Shown: positions 1 through 8,493 of the stretch, piece after piece
Position numbering within the stretch: position 1 is the stretch's first letter
Layout: the number at the start of each line of letters is the position of its first letter
Assembly: GCF_000633595.2 (NCBI RefSeq)
Contig: NZ_JIBU02000027.1
Coordinates: 62,001 to 126,000 of the forward strand
DNA length: 64,000 bases
Source: Clostridium drakei
GTDB taxonomy: Bacteria; Bacillota; Clostridia; Clostridiales; Clostridiaceae
Direction: 5' to 3'
Notes under the pieces: generated by a model
Database searches by the model: none
Seen by the model: the letters and a program-made list of their open reading frames with translations, nothing else
What the model was told of the DNA's origin: nothing
Position numbers and translations under genes: made by a program

Positions 1-862
1 GATATCTAAATGATGAATGTATTGTATCTGAAACCCTTAATACATAATCATTTATTCGTTCAACAGTATTGGGTTTATTTAATAGACACAAGCCTTGTAT
101 AACATTAATATGGTTAGCAAAATCATGTTTTTCTTGCCTAATTATAGCAATTATTTCTTCCATATTTTTAATTTGTTGTTCTTGAATTCTATATTTATTG
201 CTTATATTTATAAGCCTTTCCTTTTCTTTTAAATCTTTAAATAATAGTATTAAAAAGATAAAATATATAATAAGGACAAGAGCATTATATATTTTAATGT
301 TATTAGAATCAAAAACACTAAAGTTAGCACTAAATATAAATAAGCTAAAAATTCCTACTTGGAGTATTAAGTTAGAAAAAAGAACTCCTTCTTTTTCAAA
401 AAGCTTAAGTTTGGAAAAACGTGAGCTGAATTTAAAAAACATTATTATAGTAAAAATTTGCAATGTCTTGGAAATTATTATAAATATCCACCAATATAAC
501 GAGGTGGAAAAAATTTCATTCAAGTTTACTCTAAATATAAATATTTCTGTAATTTGAGCTAAATTTTCTGTAGTAAAGATTACTATAGAAAATAGAAAAA
601 ATATAACTACAGAATTAAAAAGCTTTATTCTGGTAATACAGGTTAATAATAGAATATAAAATATTGAGAGAAATATTGTATGATAAACCTTGGGAATATA
701 AAAGGTACTCAAACAGGTTGCCAAAATATAAAATGTACAAAATAAGCCTGTCTTGACTTTATTTTGTAATATAAATCTTTTTTTAGTACATAATATTTCA
801 AAGATTCCTAAAAGAATTAAAGATTCTACGCCATCTAGTAATATTTCTTTTATAATATCCAT
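1..862 (-). CDS. agrC: AgrC-like sensor histidine kinase, 5' part (cut by window edge)
   Basis: Reading the minus strand from an ATG at 862 gives an open frame that runs off the window start (about 287 residues seen). An AGGAGA-type ribosome binding site lies at 871-877. The N-terminal ~200 residues are a polytopic membrane domain (about six hydrophobic stretches), followed by a short coiled linker and the phospho-acceptor box RQEKHDFANHINVIQGL, the form typical of AgrC-type kinases with GHKL ATPase domains (the GHKL part is outside the window). By family knowledge it would bind the cyclic peptide made from the AgrD precursor just upstream and phosphorylate an AgrA-type LytTR regulator; neither agrA nor an adjacent agrB is visible here. 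It lies directly downstream of agrD, same strand, with a long hairpin between. The start is well supported; the assignment rests on the H-box, topology and context. Confidence 0.85.
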   Translation of the reverse strand, partial: MDIIKEILLDGVESLILLGIFEILCTKKRFILQNKVKTGLFCTFYILATCLSTFYIPKVYHTIFLSIFYILLLTCITRIKLFNSVVIFFLFSIVIFTTENLAQITEIFIFRVNLNEIFSTSLYWWIFIIISKTLQIFTIIMFFKFSSRFSKLKLFEKEGVLFSNLILQVGIFSLFIFSANFSVFDSNNIKIYNALVLIIYFIFLILLFKDLKEKERLINISNKYRIQEQQIKNMEEIIAIIRQEKHDFANHINVIQGLCLLNKPNTVERINDYVLRVSDTIHSSFRY

Positions 863-892
863 GCATGTTGTCTCCTTATATTGTTAAGGTTT

Positions 893-942
893 TTATAAAT
901 ATCATGGTTGAAAATTAGTATTTTCAACCATAATATTTATAA
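893..942 (-). repeat. long intercistronic hairpin between agrD and agrC
   Basis: Nearly perfect inverted repeat: outer arms TTATAAATAT (893-902) and ATATTTATAA (933-942), inner arms ATGGTTGAAAA (904-914) and TTTTCAACCAT (921-931), with one mismatch (903/932) and a 6-nt loop. It sits between the agrD stop and the agrC start. No clean T-run follows on the minus strand, so it could be a partial terminator, an mRNA stabiliser or a processing site that sets the AgrD:AgrC ratio. Confidence 0.7.
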
Positions 943-954
943 GAGAATAACTGG

Positions 955-1098
955 TTATTTTAGAAGCTCATCAGGGCATTTTGGTTGTTGTCCACTAGCA
1001 TATGATGTTGGTACAATGGCTAGTGTTCCTAAAAATAAGCATACAGAACCTAAAGTTTTAAGTACTTTTTTTGAAAGATTTTTTTTAAAGAACATCAT
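955..1098 (-). CDS. agrD: AgrD-like cyclic lactone autoinducer peptide precursor (47 aa), serine-type
   Basis: A 47-codon frame starting ATG-ATG at 1098 with TGAGGAGG just upstream (1108-1115). The product has a basic amphipathic N-terminus (MMFFKKNLSKKVLKTL), a hydrophobic middle and the tail QQPKCPDELLK, which matches the conserved C-terminal recognition segment of clostridial AgrD precursors. Aligned with the second AgrD of this window (63071-63205), the ring-forming Cys is replaced by Ser33 (SYASG before QQP), so the mature signal would be a lactone, as known for some staphylococcal AgrD peptides. The only nearby Cys (Cys41) is inside the cleaved tail. No AgrB is adjacent, so processing would need an AgrB encoded elsewhere, for example at 63.2 kb. 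The family call is firm; the ring prediction is inference. Confidence 0.82.
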   Translation of the reverse strand: MMFFKKNLSKKVLKTLGSVCLFLGTLAIVPTSYASGQQPKCPDELLK

Positions 1099-1145
1099 TT
1101 AACATTACCTCCTCAAATAACTTATTTTGTAATAAAATAAGCTGG

Positions 1146-1162
1146 ATTGTAAATTTTACAAT
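1146..1162. promoter_or_regulatory. palindrome upstream of agrD
   Basis: ATTGTAAA-T-TTTACAAT is a perfect 8-1-8 palindrome in the agrD leader region. It may be a regulator binding site or part of a leader hairpin. It is not the direct-repeat pattern described for staphylococcal AgrA boxes. Confidence 0.4.
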
Positions 1163-1250
1163 ACACTTTGTATAATTCTACAATATATTAAAAAATCCTC
1201 CTAAATATCTTAAAAATTTGTTGAATTAACTAATATAAACTTAGAAGTTT

Positions 1251-4127
1251 TTAGAATTCTATACTATCTAAAAAATTATTATCATATATTTTTTCAGCTT
1301 CTTCAACCTCTAATGGTTTACTAAACAGGTATCCTTGAATATAATGGCAGCCGGCTAATTTCAGACGTTTATATTGAGCTACATTTTCTATACCTTCTGC
1401 TATTACTTCTAGATTTAAGCTTTTGGTAAGGGAAATTAAACTGTCTATTACCTTTATATTCTCAAATTCTAAAAATTTGTCATTTAAAGATTTATCCAAT
1501 TTAATTTTATCTACTGGCAAAAAGGTTAAATAATTAAGAGAGGAATAGCCTGTACCAAAGTCATCTAAGGAAATTTTTATTCCTAAGGACTTTAATCGAT
1601 TAACAAAAGCTATGTTTTTTTCCTTTTCTTCTAAAAATATACTTTCTGTTATTTCTATTTCTATATATTTGGATTCTACGTTGCATTCTTTTAATGTGTT
1701 TTCTAGAAATTCAATGTAATTTAAGTCATTTAATTGCTTTGGAGAAAAATTAATGGAAATGGGCTTTATATCCATGCCCTTCTTTTTCCAAATTCTTATT
1801 TGGTTTATGGCTTCTTTTGTGACCCATCTTCCGATTTCTATAATAAGTCCTGTTTCTTCAGCTACAGGTATAAATTGTGCTGGAGATATATGTTTATCTT
1901 TTAATCTTAAAAGAGCTTCAAAACCTACAACTTTTCCTGTAAAAGTGCACACCTGAGGTTGATATAATAACTTTAACTTTTCCTTTTTTATGGCATCCCT
2001 TAAAATACTTTCTACTTTTATCTTTTCCTGTAGTTTCTCTGTCATTTCTTCATTGAAAAACATATAACTGTCTTTTCCTTTATTTTTTACTTTATACATG
2101 GCCATATCAGCATTCATAAGCAATTGACTAACCTTATTACTATCAAAAGGGTATAGACTAATTCCCATGCTGCAGCTTAGGTAAATTTCCTGTCCTTCAA
2201 TTATTAGCTTATTTTTAAATACATTTATTATCTTCTTTGCATAGTTTTCAATTATATCAATATTCTTTTCATCTTCGATTAGAATAAGAAATTCATCTCC
2301 ACCAAATCTTGATACAAATATTTTTTCGTCTTTAATAGATTCAAGCTTTTCTGAAACACTTTTTAGAACCTTGTCTCCATATAAATGACCTAAAGTATCA
2401 TTAATGCCTTTAAAATTATCAAGATCTAAAAGCATAAGTGCGCCATATTTATTTTTACTTATATCTTCTTCTAATTTTGCCATAAGCTTTCTTCGATTAG
2501 GCAAATTTGTCAAAGAATCATGATAAGCAATATGTCTTATATATTCTTCTTGTTCTTTAATCGAGCTTATATCAAGTACAATACCATTTATAAGCTTTAT
2601 ATTGTTGTTACTATCAAAAATACCTTTACCACGAATTAGTACCCATTTTAAATTACCAAAGCCATCTTTAATTTGTACTTGAGTATGTATTTCTTCTTTT
2701 TGATTTTTTATATAGCTTGCTATTTCTTTTATTAAATTTTCTTGATCTTCTTCATTTAGAAATCTTTTTAAAGTTTCATAAATATTTTCTTTTTCTTCAA
2801 TGTATTTTCCTATAATATTTTTAAATCCTTCTAAAAAATGAATACTTTCATTTTCTATATCAAATTCCCATACAGCACTATTAGTTCCTTCAATAGCAAT
2901 TTCATATTTTTGTCTTAAACTTTCTAACTTTTCTGTGTAACTTTGTATTTCTTCATATTGAGCTCTAAGTTCTTCCTCTGATGCTGCCAATTGTTGATAG
3001 GTTGCAGATATTTCTTCATTTGAAGCTTTCAATTCTTCTTGATTTTCTTTTAATTCATAAAAATAACTGGAGGTTTTATTTAATATATTATTTATAGAAG
3101 AAGCTAAAACAAAGAAAGTATCATTTCCATTAATGGATTTATTTAATCTATTTACAGGCTTAATAATATTTCTATTTTTTGCCCATAAAAGTAATAAAAT
3201 CATTATAATAGCTATAATAGATGACTTTATGGCAAGCATATAAATAGATTTATAAACCTTTTCAGTGGAAAGACTTAATATAAGAACATTATTGACATTT
3301 CCGTTGCTAACTACAGGAACATATATTGTCAAAGCTTTTATATCTTCTTTTTTATAATAAGAATCTTTTTTAGCTATGTTTCCTTTAAGTGCCTCTTGCA
3401 TTTCTGTTTCTTTATTTTTATCATATATAGTTCCAATTTGTTTTTTATCAGAATCAGCAATAGTTTTTAAATTTTTGTCAACAAAAATTACATGAAGAAC
3501 ATTTTCGCCAGAGGTCAATTTTTCAACTAAAGTTTGATAATTAAATTTTTGGGTTAGGGTCTCCACCTCATTAGCAGTTATGCCTATTTGGATAAAGGTT
3601 CCATCAGAGTTTTTAAAGTATCCATACTTTTTATAGTCAAAGGATTCCGTATCCATTCTTATGCCTTCCATGTATTCGGTTTTGCTGCCTAATCTAAAGT
3701 TTTCTACAGGATGGTTTTTAGTTGGTTTCCAGCCTAAATAACGGTCAACATTGCTATAAATAATGGTGCCTTCTGGTGAAAACCAGTTTATTTCTGATAC
3801 ATCAAGATCATTTCCGAGCTCTTTCAATAGGTTATTGCTCAAACTATTTTGATCCATAATTACAACTTTTCCAACTTTTCTGATTCTATCTTCTATAAGT
3901 TTATTAATTATTTCCAGTGAATTAGCATTTAATTCTACTTGCAAAACAGTTTGCTTAGCTAGATTTACCCCATCTTGTTTCATTTGGGTTAATATCAAGT
4001 CTTTACTTGTGTGGTAACTAATCAAACTTATTGAAAATATGGAAAGTAATCCAATGAACAATGGTATATAAATTAATTTATATTTATTTATTATAGCTTT
4101 TTTTGATTGATATTTTGAATTACTCAT
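1251..4127 (-). CDS. membrane-bound GGDEF-EAL protein (c-di-GMP synthesis/hydrolysis) with Cache-like and PAS domains
   Basis: 958 residues; ATG at 4127 preceded by AAGGAGAA. Layout: N-terminal helix (~17-38), extracytoplasmic Cache-like sensor (~40-290), second helix (~293-315), a long coiled segment (~350-405), PAS (~410-530), GGDEF (~540-700) and EAL (~710-950). The GGDEF motif is intact (SRFGGDEFLIL, ~609). The four positions where the inhibitory RxxD site normally lies read DEKI, so product inhibition is probably absent. The EAL half keeps FEALLR, DDFGTGYSS and VIAEGIE, so both activities are plausible. Family knowledge: such proteins tune c-di-GMP in response to an external ligand. It stands alone; the nearest minus-strand gene upstream is a PadR regulator 170 bp away. 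Which activity dominates cannot be told from sequence. Confidence 0.93.
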   Translation of the reverse strand: MSNSKYQSKKAIINKYKLIYIPLFIGLLSIFSISLISYHTSKDLILTQMKQDGVNLAKQTVLQVELNANSLEIINKLIEDRIRKVGKVVIMDQNSLSNNLLKELGNDLDVSEINWFSPEGTIIYSNVDRYLGWKPTKNHPVENFRLGSKTEYMEGIRMDTESFDYKKYGYFKNSDGTFIQIGITANEVETLTQKFNYQTLVEKLTSGENVLHVIFVDKNLKTIADSDKKQIGTIYDKNKETEMQEALKGNIAKKDSYYKKEDIKALTIYVPVVSNGNVNNVLILSLSTEKVYKSIYMLAIKSSIIAIIMILLLLWAKNRNIIKPVNRLNKSINGNDTFFVLASSINNILNKTSSYFYELKENQEELKASNEEISATYQQLAASEEELRAQYEEIQSYTEKLESLRQKYEIAIEGTNSAVWEFDIENESIHFLEGFKNIIGKYIEEKENIYETLKRFLNEEDQENLIKEIASYIKNQKEEIHTQVQIKDGFGNLKWVLIRGKGIFDSNNNIKLINGIVLDISSIKEQEEYIRHIAYHDSLTNLPNRRKLMAKLEEDISKNKYGALMLLDLDNFKGINDTLGHLYGDKVLKSVSEKLESIKDEKIFVSRFGGDEFLILIEDEKNIDIIENYAKKIINVFKNKLIIEGQEIYLSCSMGISLYPFDSNKVSQLLMNADMAMYKVKNKGKDSYMFFNEEMTEKLQEKIKVESILRDAIKKEKLKLLYQPQVCTFTGKVVGFEALLRLKDKHISPAQFIPVAEETGLIIEIGRWVTKEAINQIRIWKKKGMDIKPISINFSPKQLNDLNYIEFLENTLKECNVESKYIEIEITESIFLEEKEKNIAFVNRLKSLGIKISLDDFGTGYSSLNYLTFLPVDKIKLDKSLNDKFLEFENIKVIDSLISLTKSLNLEVIAEGIENVAQYKRLKLAGCHYIQGYLFSKPLEVEEAEKIYDNNFLDSIEF

Positions 4128-4300
4128 AATATTCTCCTTATTGAACTTATAAAATGCGACGTAAGATAGTAGTTGAGTTATTGTAATTTATTCGACACAA
4201 TCATTTAAAATCCTTTGATTTGTGAGACTTTTTTTGAGTGATTTTATATTTAAATGTTTTTTAGGTAATTATTTCTACATTATTCATAATTTAATCTTCT

Positions 4301-4624
4301 TTAATAATTTCCAAATATTTTATTTATACTATCACTAATCTTCAGCCAACTATTATAAAAGTCGTTTAATTCTTGTTTTCCTAAACTTGAAAGACTATAA
4401 TATTTTCTTTTAGGACCAAAGGGAGAAGCTTTTTTTACAGAATCAATAAGACCATTTCTTTCAAGCCTAAGTAGTAGAGGATATATGGTGCCTTCGCTAA
4501 TTCCATCAAGACCATAGTTTTTTAACCTTTCAGCTATTTCATATCCATAAACTTCATCATCATTGATAATTTTGAGAATACAGCCTTCTAAAGTGCCTCT
4601 ATAGAATTGAGATTTATCAACCAC
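4301..4624 (-). CDS. PadR-family transcriptional regulator
   Basis: 107 residues, GTG start at 4624 with GGGGG 8 nt upstream (4633-4637). The whole protein is the PadR winged helix: LEGCILKIINDDEVYGYEI, the recognition region GISEGTIYPLLLRLERNGLI, and a wing with KRKYYSLSSLGKQEL, then a short C-terminal dimerisation helix. PadR proteins repress stress or efflux genes and usually themselves. The nearest same-strand gene downstream is the GGDEF-EAL gene, but 170 bp separates them and no target transporter adjoins, so its regulon is unknown. Confidence 0.9.
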   Translation of the reverse strand: MVDKSQFYRGTLEGCILKIINDDEVYGYEIAERLKNYGLDGISEGTIYPLLLRLERNGLIDSVKKASPFGPKRKYYSLSSLGKQELNDFYNSWLKISDSINKIFGNY

Positions 4625-4661
4625 AATACATACCCCCTCTGACTATGTTTTTGTGCAAGTT

Positions 4662-4675
4662 AATATAGCTATATT
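4662..4675. promoter_or_regulatory. palindrome upstream of the PadR gene
   Basis: AATATAGCTATATT is a perfect 14-bp palindrome 38 bp upstream of the GTG start, in the right place for PadR autoregulation. The sequence is AT-rich, so chance is not excluded. Confidence 0.35.
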
Positions 4676-4842
4676 GTACTACAAGATAGCAATGGTGTAA
4701 ATGGATTTATATTAGTTCAGTAAACATGTAAAAATCCAGTTCTAAAAGTTTTTTTGTGATTGGTATCCAGTTAGAGAAGATTGAAAAAAGATTATTTTGA
4801 ATCTTGACAAGTAAAGTAATAGGAGATAAAATTAGAACAAGT

Positions 4843-4888
4843 TTTACACAATGTGTAAATTTACTTTGTGTGTAATATTGTACAATAT
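4843..4888 (+). promoter_or_regulatory. two operator-like palindromes upstream of the TetR gene
   Basis: TTTACACA-A-TGTGTAAA (4843-4859) is a perfect 8-1-8 palindrome and ATATTGTACAATAT (4875-4888) a perfect 14-bp palindrome. Both lie 40-85 bp upstream of the TetR start, next to a TATAAT (4899-4904) that could be the -10 box. TetR-family proteins usually bind such palindromes beside their own gene, so autorepression of this operon is a reasonable inference. Confidence 0.55.
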
Positions 4889-4928
4889 ATAAAATGAGTA
4901 TAATACAAAATGTACTTGGAGGTAAAAA

Positions 4929-5579
4929 ATGGATACTAATGAAATGTTAGTTGAAAGCCGAATGGATAGAAAGAAAAGGGAGACCAGGCAAAAAATCATT
5001 AAGGTTGCTATGGACTTATTTCATAGTCAGGGGTTTGACGATACAACAATGGAACAGATAGCAGAAAAAACAGATATTGCAAGAAAAACTTTATATAACT
5101 ACTTTTCAATGAAAGAGGCTATAGTTGATGAATATGTAAGAGGAATTTCACAGGGGTTAGCCAAAGAAAATTTAAGAATTATAGAAAATCTTATAGATAC
5201 TAAGTCTCGTCTTATGGCTGTCCTTAATCATTCTTATGATTGGGTTGAAAAAAACCCTGAAATTACAGGAATATGTATTAATTATCGTTTAGGAAATATG
5301 GTTAAGGAACCAGGATATAAAAGCACTGAAACGGGTACTCAGAGCATTTTGAGCAAAATTATCAGTTTAGGACAAAAGGAAGGAGAAATCAGGTCAGATA
5401 TTTCAGTTAACTTGTTGGTGAGGCATATAGATCTTCTTAGGAGTACAATGACCTTTGAATGGTTGAATGATCCATCAAGGTTTGAACTACATGAGGAAAT
5501 AGTCAAGCTGGTAGATTTATTTATATACGGAGCAGCCAGCAAAATAGATAGTTCTAAAAAATCCCATATGGATGAATAA
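4929..5579 (+). CDS. TetR/AcrR-family transcriptional regulator
   Basis: 216 residues, ATG preceded by TTGGAGGT. The N-terminal TetR DNA-binding domain is clear (~15-62): RQKIIKVAMDLFHSQGFDDT, TMEQIAEKTDIARKTLYNYF and the following SMKEAIVDEY helix. The C-terminal ligand-binding half is not assignable to a named subfamily. It is followed after 15 bp by the PEP-utilising enzyme gene, whose ribosome binding site lies in the gap, so the two are almost certainly co-transcribed. Palindromes at 4843-4888 suggest autoregulation. If the enzyme inactivates a drug, the regulator may sense that drug; this is inference. Confidence 0.93.
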   Translation: MDTNEMLVESRMDRKKRETRQKIIKVAMDLFHSQGFDDTTMEQIAEKTDIARKTLYNYFSMKEAIVDEYVRGISQGLAKENLRIIENLIDTKSRLMAVLNHSYDWVEKNPEITGICINYRLGNMVKEPGYKSTETGTQSILSKIISLGQKEGEIRSDISVNLLVRHIDLLRSTMTFEWLNDPSRFELHEEIVKLVDLFIYGAASKIDSSKKSHMDE

Positions 5580-5594
5580 AGGAGGTTACTTAGG

Positions 5595-8264
5595 ATGAAG
5601 TATTTTTTGAATTGGAAGGAAGCTTTTGAGTCAGGTGTGTCAATAGTTGGGGGTAAAGGTTGGAATCTAGGAAGGTTAGATCAATATGGTTTTAACGTTC
5701 CTCAAGGATTAGTACTGACTGCAAAGGCTTATGATGAATATATCAAGTACAATAAATTACAAAAAATAATTGATGAAGTTGTTTTAATGGTTACTATAGA
5801 AAATTTGGATGAAGTTCAAGTTAAAGAGAAATTGGATCAGTTAAAGGAAAAAATTATAGGTGGCTCAATACCAACATCTATTATTCAGGAGTTACCTACA
5901 TATATCAATAGCTGTGGAAAATTAAAAAAATCCTGGGCTGTGAGGTCTTCTGCAGTTGCGGAAGATTCTGAAAAGGCATCCTTTGCTGGCATACATGATT
6001 CATTTTTGAATGTTTGCAGTTTAGAAGATATATTGTCAGCAGTGAAAGAATGTTATGCTTCTTTGTGGTCTCCTAGAGCTGTGGCATACCGCAAAAAGAT
6101 GAATATAAGTGATAAGGATGTAAAAGCAGCAGTAGTGATCATGGAGATGGTGGAAGCTAAAGCTGCTGGAGTAGGTTTTACTTGTGATCTTTTATCAGGC
6201 CGTCAGGATATTATAGTGATTAACGCTAATTTTGGGTTAGGTGAGTCAGTGGTGTCTGGCACAGTGGAGCCGGATACATATTATCTAGAAGCTGAAGCTG
6301 TAAATTCCAGTCCTCATTTAATATCGAGAAAAATTGGACACAAACAGGAGATGGTTATCAAAAGTGAAAATGGTGGAACTCAATTTATTAAGTCAGAGGA
6401 AATGTCTTTACAGCAGGTACTGCAAGATAAGGAAATTGAAAAGCTTGGCAGGCTTTTATTGCGAGTATTTGATGCATTAGGTAATAGTAATCAGCATCAG
6501 GATGTAGAATGGGTTTATGATGGAAAGGAGTTTGTATTGGTTCAGGCTAGGCCAATAACCACTATGCCACGAAAGACATTTCCTGCTTTGCAGAATCAAG
6601 TAGATATTTGGTCTAATGGTAATTATAGAGACGCTGTTCCTATGGTTCAATCACCTTTAAATCGCTGCTTAATGAAAAATATTATTGATACTATGCATCA
6701 AGGCTTTTTTACTGGAGTGGGTTATGACTTTCCTCATGGTTTGGAATTTTCCAAGTTTTTTAATGGAAGGCTTTACTGCAATATGTCAGTTCAACAGTGG
6801 GGGAATTATGATGCAATGGGAGCCTTGCCTCAAGGTTTTGGCGTTTTTTGGGGTGGTCACCAGAAGGATATGGAAATAGACGACCCTGATCCCTATGGTG
6901 GAGTAATTGGGTTAAAGAGAAAAGAACGTGTAGTTAAGAACATGGACTTGGTTAAACAGCGCAAAGAAAATTCTGCTGAAGCTTGGAGTCAAACCATAGC
7001 TTCAGTAAAGTCAATAACCAGTGAAGATTTTAGTAAATGGGCAGATGAAGATTTTATCAGTAAGTATAATGAATTAGGCACCATCGTCAAAGGAATGGCT
7101 AAAGAATTCATGTTTTTAAGTGCAGCAGGCAGTATGCCAGTTATGTATTTATTAAACATTCTCTCTGAGTATTTTTCAGATAAAGCATTAATGGTGATAA
7201 ATGCATTAATGGTTGGAGGAGCAGCAGATATAACCAGCGCTGATCAAGGCTATAAGTTAGTTGAAATGGCTGAACTAGCTCGTAAAGACTCTGATGCTGT
7301 TAAATATTTTAATGATGATAACTTTGATCCTATGAACTGGGAAGTAAAGTTGCCTGAAAGATCTCCATTTAAAAAGGCCTTTCATGAGTTCATACAAGAA
7401 TATGGTCATCGTGCAGTTTATGAGTTAGATATTATAAACCCTAGGTGGATAGAAGATCCATCTTATTTGCTTGGGATTATACATAGTACTATAAATACTG
7501 CTGACATTGGGAAACTTAAGAAGGAGCAGAAAGAGAAATTAGAACAGGCGTGGATTGAAATTAAAGAAAAAGTGCCTACTTCTAAACATTGTGAAATAAG
7601 AAAGCTTGTTAAGGAATGTCAGGATGGAGCAGCAGTGCGGGAGAAGAATAAATCTGTATTAGCATTGATCATGGATGCATATAGAACAATTGCCAAAGAA
7701 TTAGGATATCATTTTTATGAAAGAGCTGTAATTAAAGAAACAGATGATGTGTTTTTTTGTACATGGACAGAGCTTTTTTCAATATTGAGTGGTGAATGGG
7801 ATGGAAAAGGACTTCAATTTATAATTGCTGGAAGAAAAGAATGGAAGAAGAAAATGGAATTGATTGCTCCACCAGATGTGATTTATGGTGAAACTCCAAA
7901 ATTTACAGAACCAGTTATAGAATGTTCTAGCAATTGTCTAACTGGAATATCAGTTGCTGTTGGAAAAGTTTCTGGATTAGTTAGGTTGATAAGTAATCCA
8001 AATGAGGGAGGACAACTTCAGCTAGGAGAGGTTATGGTAGCACCATCTACTGATCCAGCATGGACACCATTGTTTTTAAAAGCAGGAGCTGTTGTTATGG
8101 AAACAGGAGGTTTTCTATCACATGGAGCCATTGTAGCTAGGGAATATGGAATTCCAGCAGTGGTGAATATATCAGGAGTAATGAGTATATTGAAAGATGG
8201 ACAGAAAGTATTAGTGGATGGAGATAATGGTAAGGTGTTTCTTGTAGATGAAAATATTAAATAG
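5595..8264 (+). CDS. PEP synthase / rifampicin phosphotransferase-like enzyme (ATP-grasp + phosphohistidine domains)
   Basis: 889 residues, ATG with GGAGG upstream. N-terminal PPDK/PEP-synthase ATP-binding domain (~1-325): VGGKGWNLGRL, KSWAVRSSAVAEDSEKASFAG, GLGESVVSGTVEPD, and QDVEWVYDGKEFVLVQARP at its end. A divergent central domain (~330-780) follows, then a swivelling phosphohistidine domain (~790-885) with TDPAWTPLFLKAG and GGFLSHGAIVAREYGIPAV, giving catalytic His843. True PEP synthases carry the phosphohistidine domain before a C-terminal PEP-binding barrel; here it is at the very end, the order and length known for rifampicin phosphotransferases (~870 aa). So the likely chemistry is ATP-dependent phosphoryl transfer through His843 to a substrate held by the central domain. 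The substrate is not provable from sequence. Co-transcribed with a TetR regulator. Confidence 0.85.
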   Translation: MKYFLNWKEAFESGVSIVGGKGWNLGRLDQYGFNVPQGLVLTAKAYDEYIKYNKLQKIIDEVVLMVTIENLDEVQVKEKLDQLKEKIIGGSIPTSIIQELPTYINSCGKLKKSWAVRSSAVAEDSEKASFAGIHDSFLNVCSLEDILSAVKECYASLWSPRAVAYRKKMNISDKDVKAAVVIMEMVEAKAAGVGFTCDLLSGRQDIIVINANFGLGESVVSGTVEPDTYYLEAEAVNSSPHLISRKIGHKQEMVIKSENGGTQFIKSEEMSLQQVLQDKEIEKLGRLLLRVFDALGNSNQHQDVEWVYDGKEFVLVQARPITTMPRKTFPALQNQVDIWSNGNYRDAVPMVQSPLNRCLMKNIIDTMHQGFFTGVGYDFPHGLEFSKFFNGRLYCNMSVQQWGNYDAMGALPQGFGVFWGGHQKDMEIDDPDPYGGVIGLKRKERVVKNMDLVKQRKENSAEAWSQTIASVKSITSEDFSKWADEDFISKYNELGTIVKGMAKEFMFLSAAGSMPVMYLLNILSEYFSDKALMVINALMVGGAADITSADQGYKLVEMAELARKDSDAVKYFNDDNFDPMNWEVKLPERSPFKKAFHEFIQEYGHRAVYELDIINPRWIEDPSYLLGIIHSTINTADIGKLKKEQKEKLEQAWIEIKEKVPTSKHCEIRKLVKECQDGAAVREKNKSVLALIMDAYRTIAKELGYHFYERAVIKETDDVFFCTWTELFSILSGEWDGKGLQFIIAGRKEWKKKMELIAPPDVIYGETPKFTEPVIECSSNCLTGISVAVGKVSGLVRLISNPNEGGQLQLGEVMVAPSTDPAWTPLFLKAGAVVMETGGFLSHGAIVAREYGIPAVVNISGVMSILKDGQKVLVDGDNGKVFLVDENIK

Positions 8265-8493
8265 CATAGAGAGAAAGTTTACAAGAAATTAGTGTATGAA
8301 AAAATACTACATTAATAATAGAAACTTCAAGTAGAAAATTTCATTGGTAATTATTTTATAATTATTTTATAATTCTTTATAAAATTTTTAAAATTGCTTT
8401 AAAAGATTTTTAATCTCTGTCTTTATAATGAACTCATAACAAACAAGGAAATTAAAAATAACATCCTTGTAAAAATACTAGGAGGTCATATTA

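Noticed and set aside
198-557. 119-codon plus-strand open frame
   Set aside because: Antisense shadow of agrC; low-complexity translation and no ribosome binding site.
8346-8376. Tandem ATTATTTTATA-like repeats before the His-rich protein gene
   Set aside because: Simple AT-rich repetition in an AT-rich genome; no regulatory meaning can be supported.
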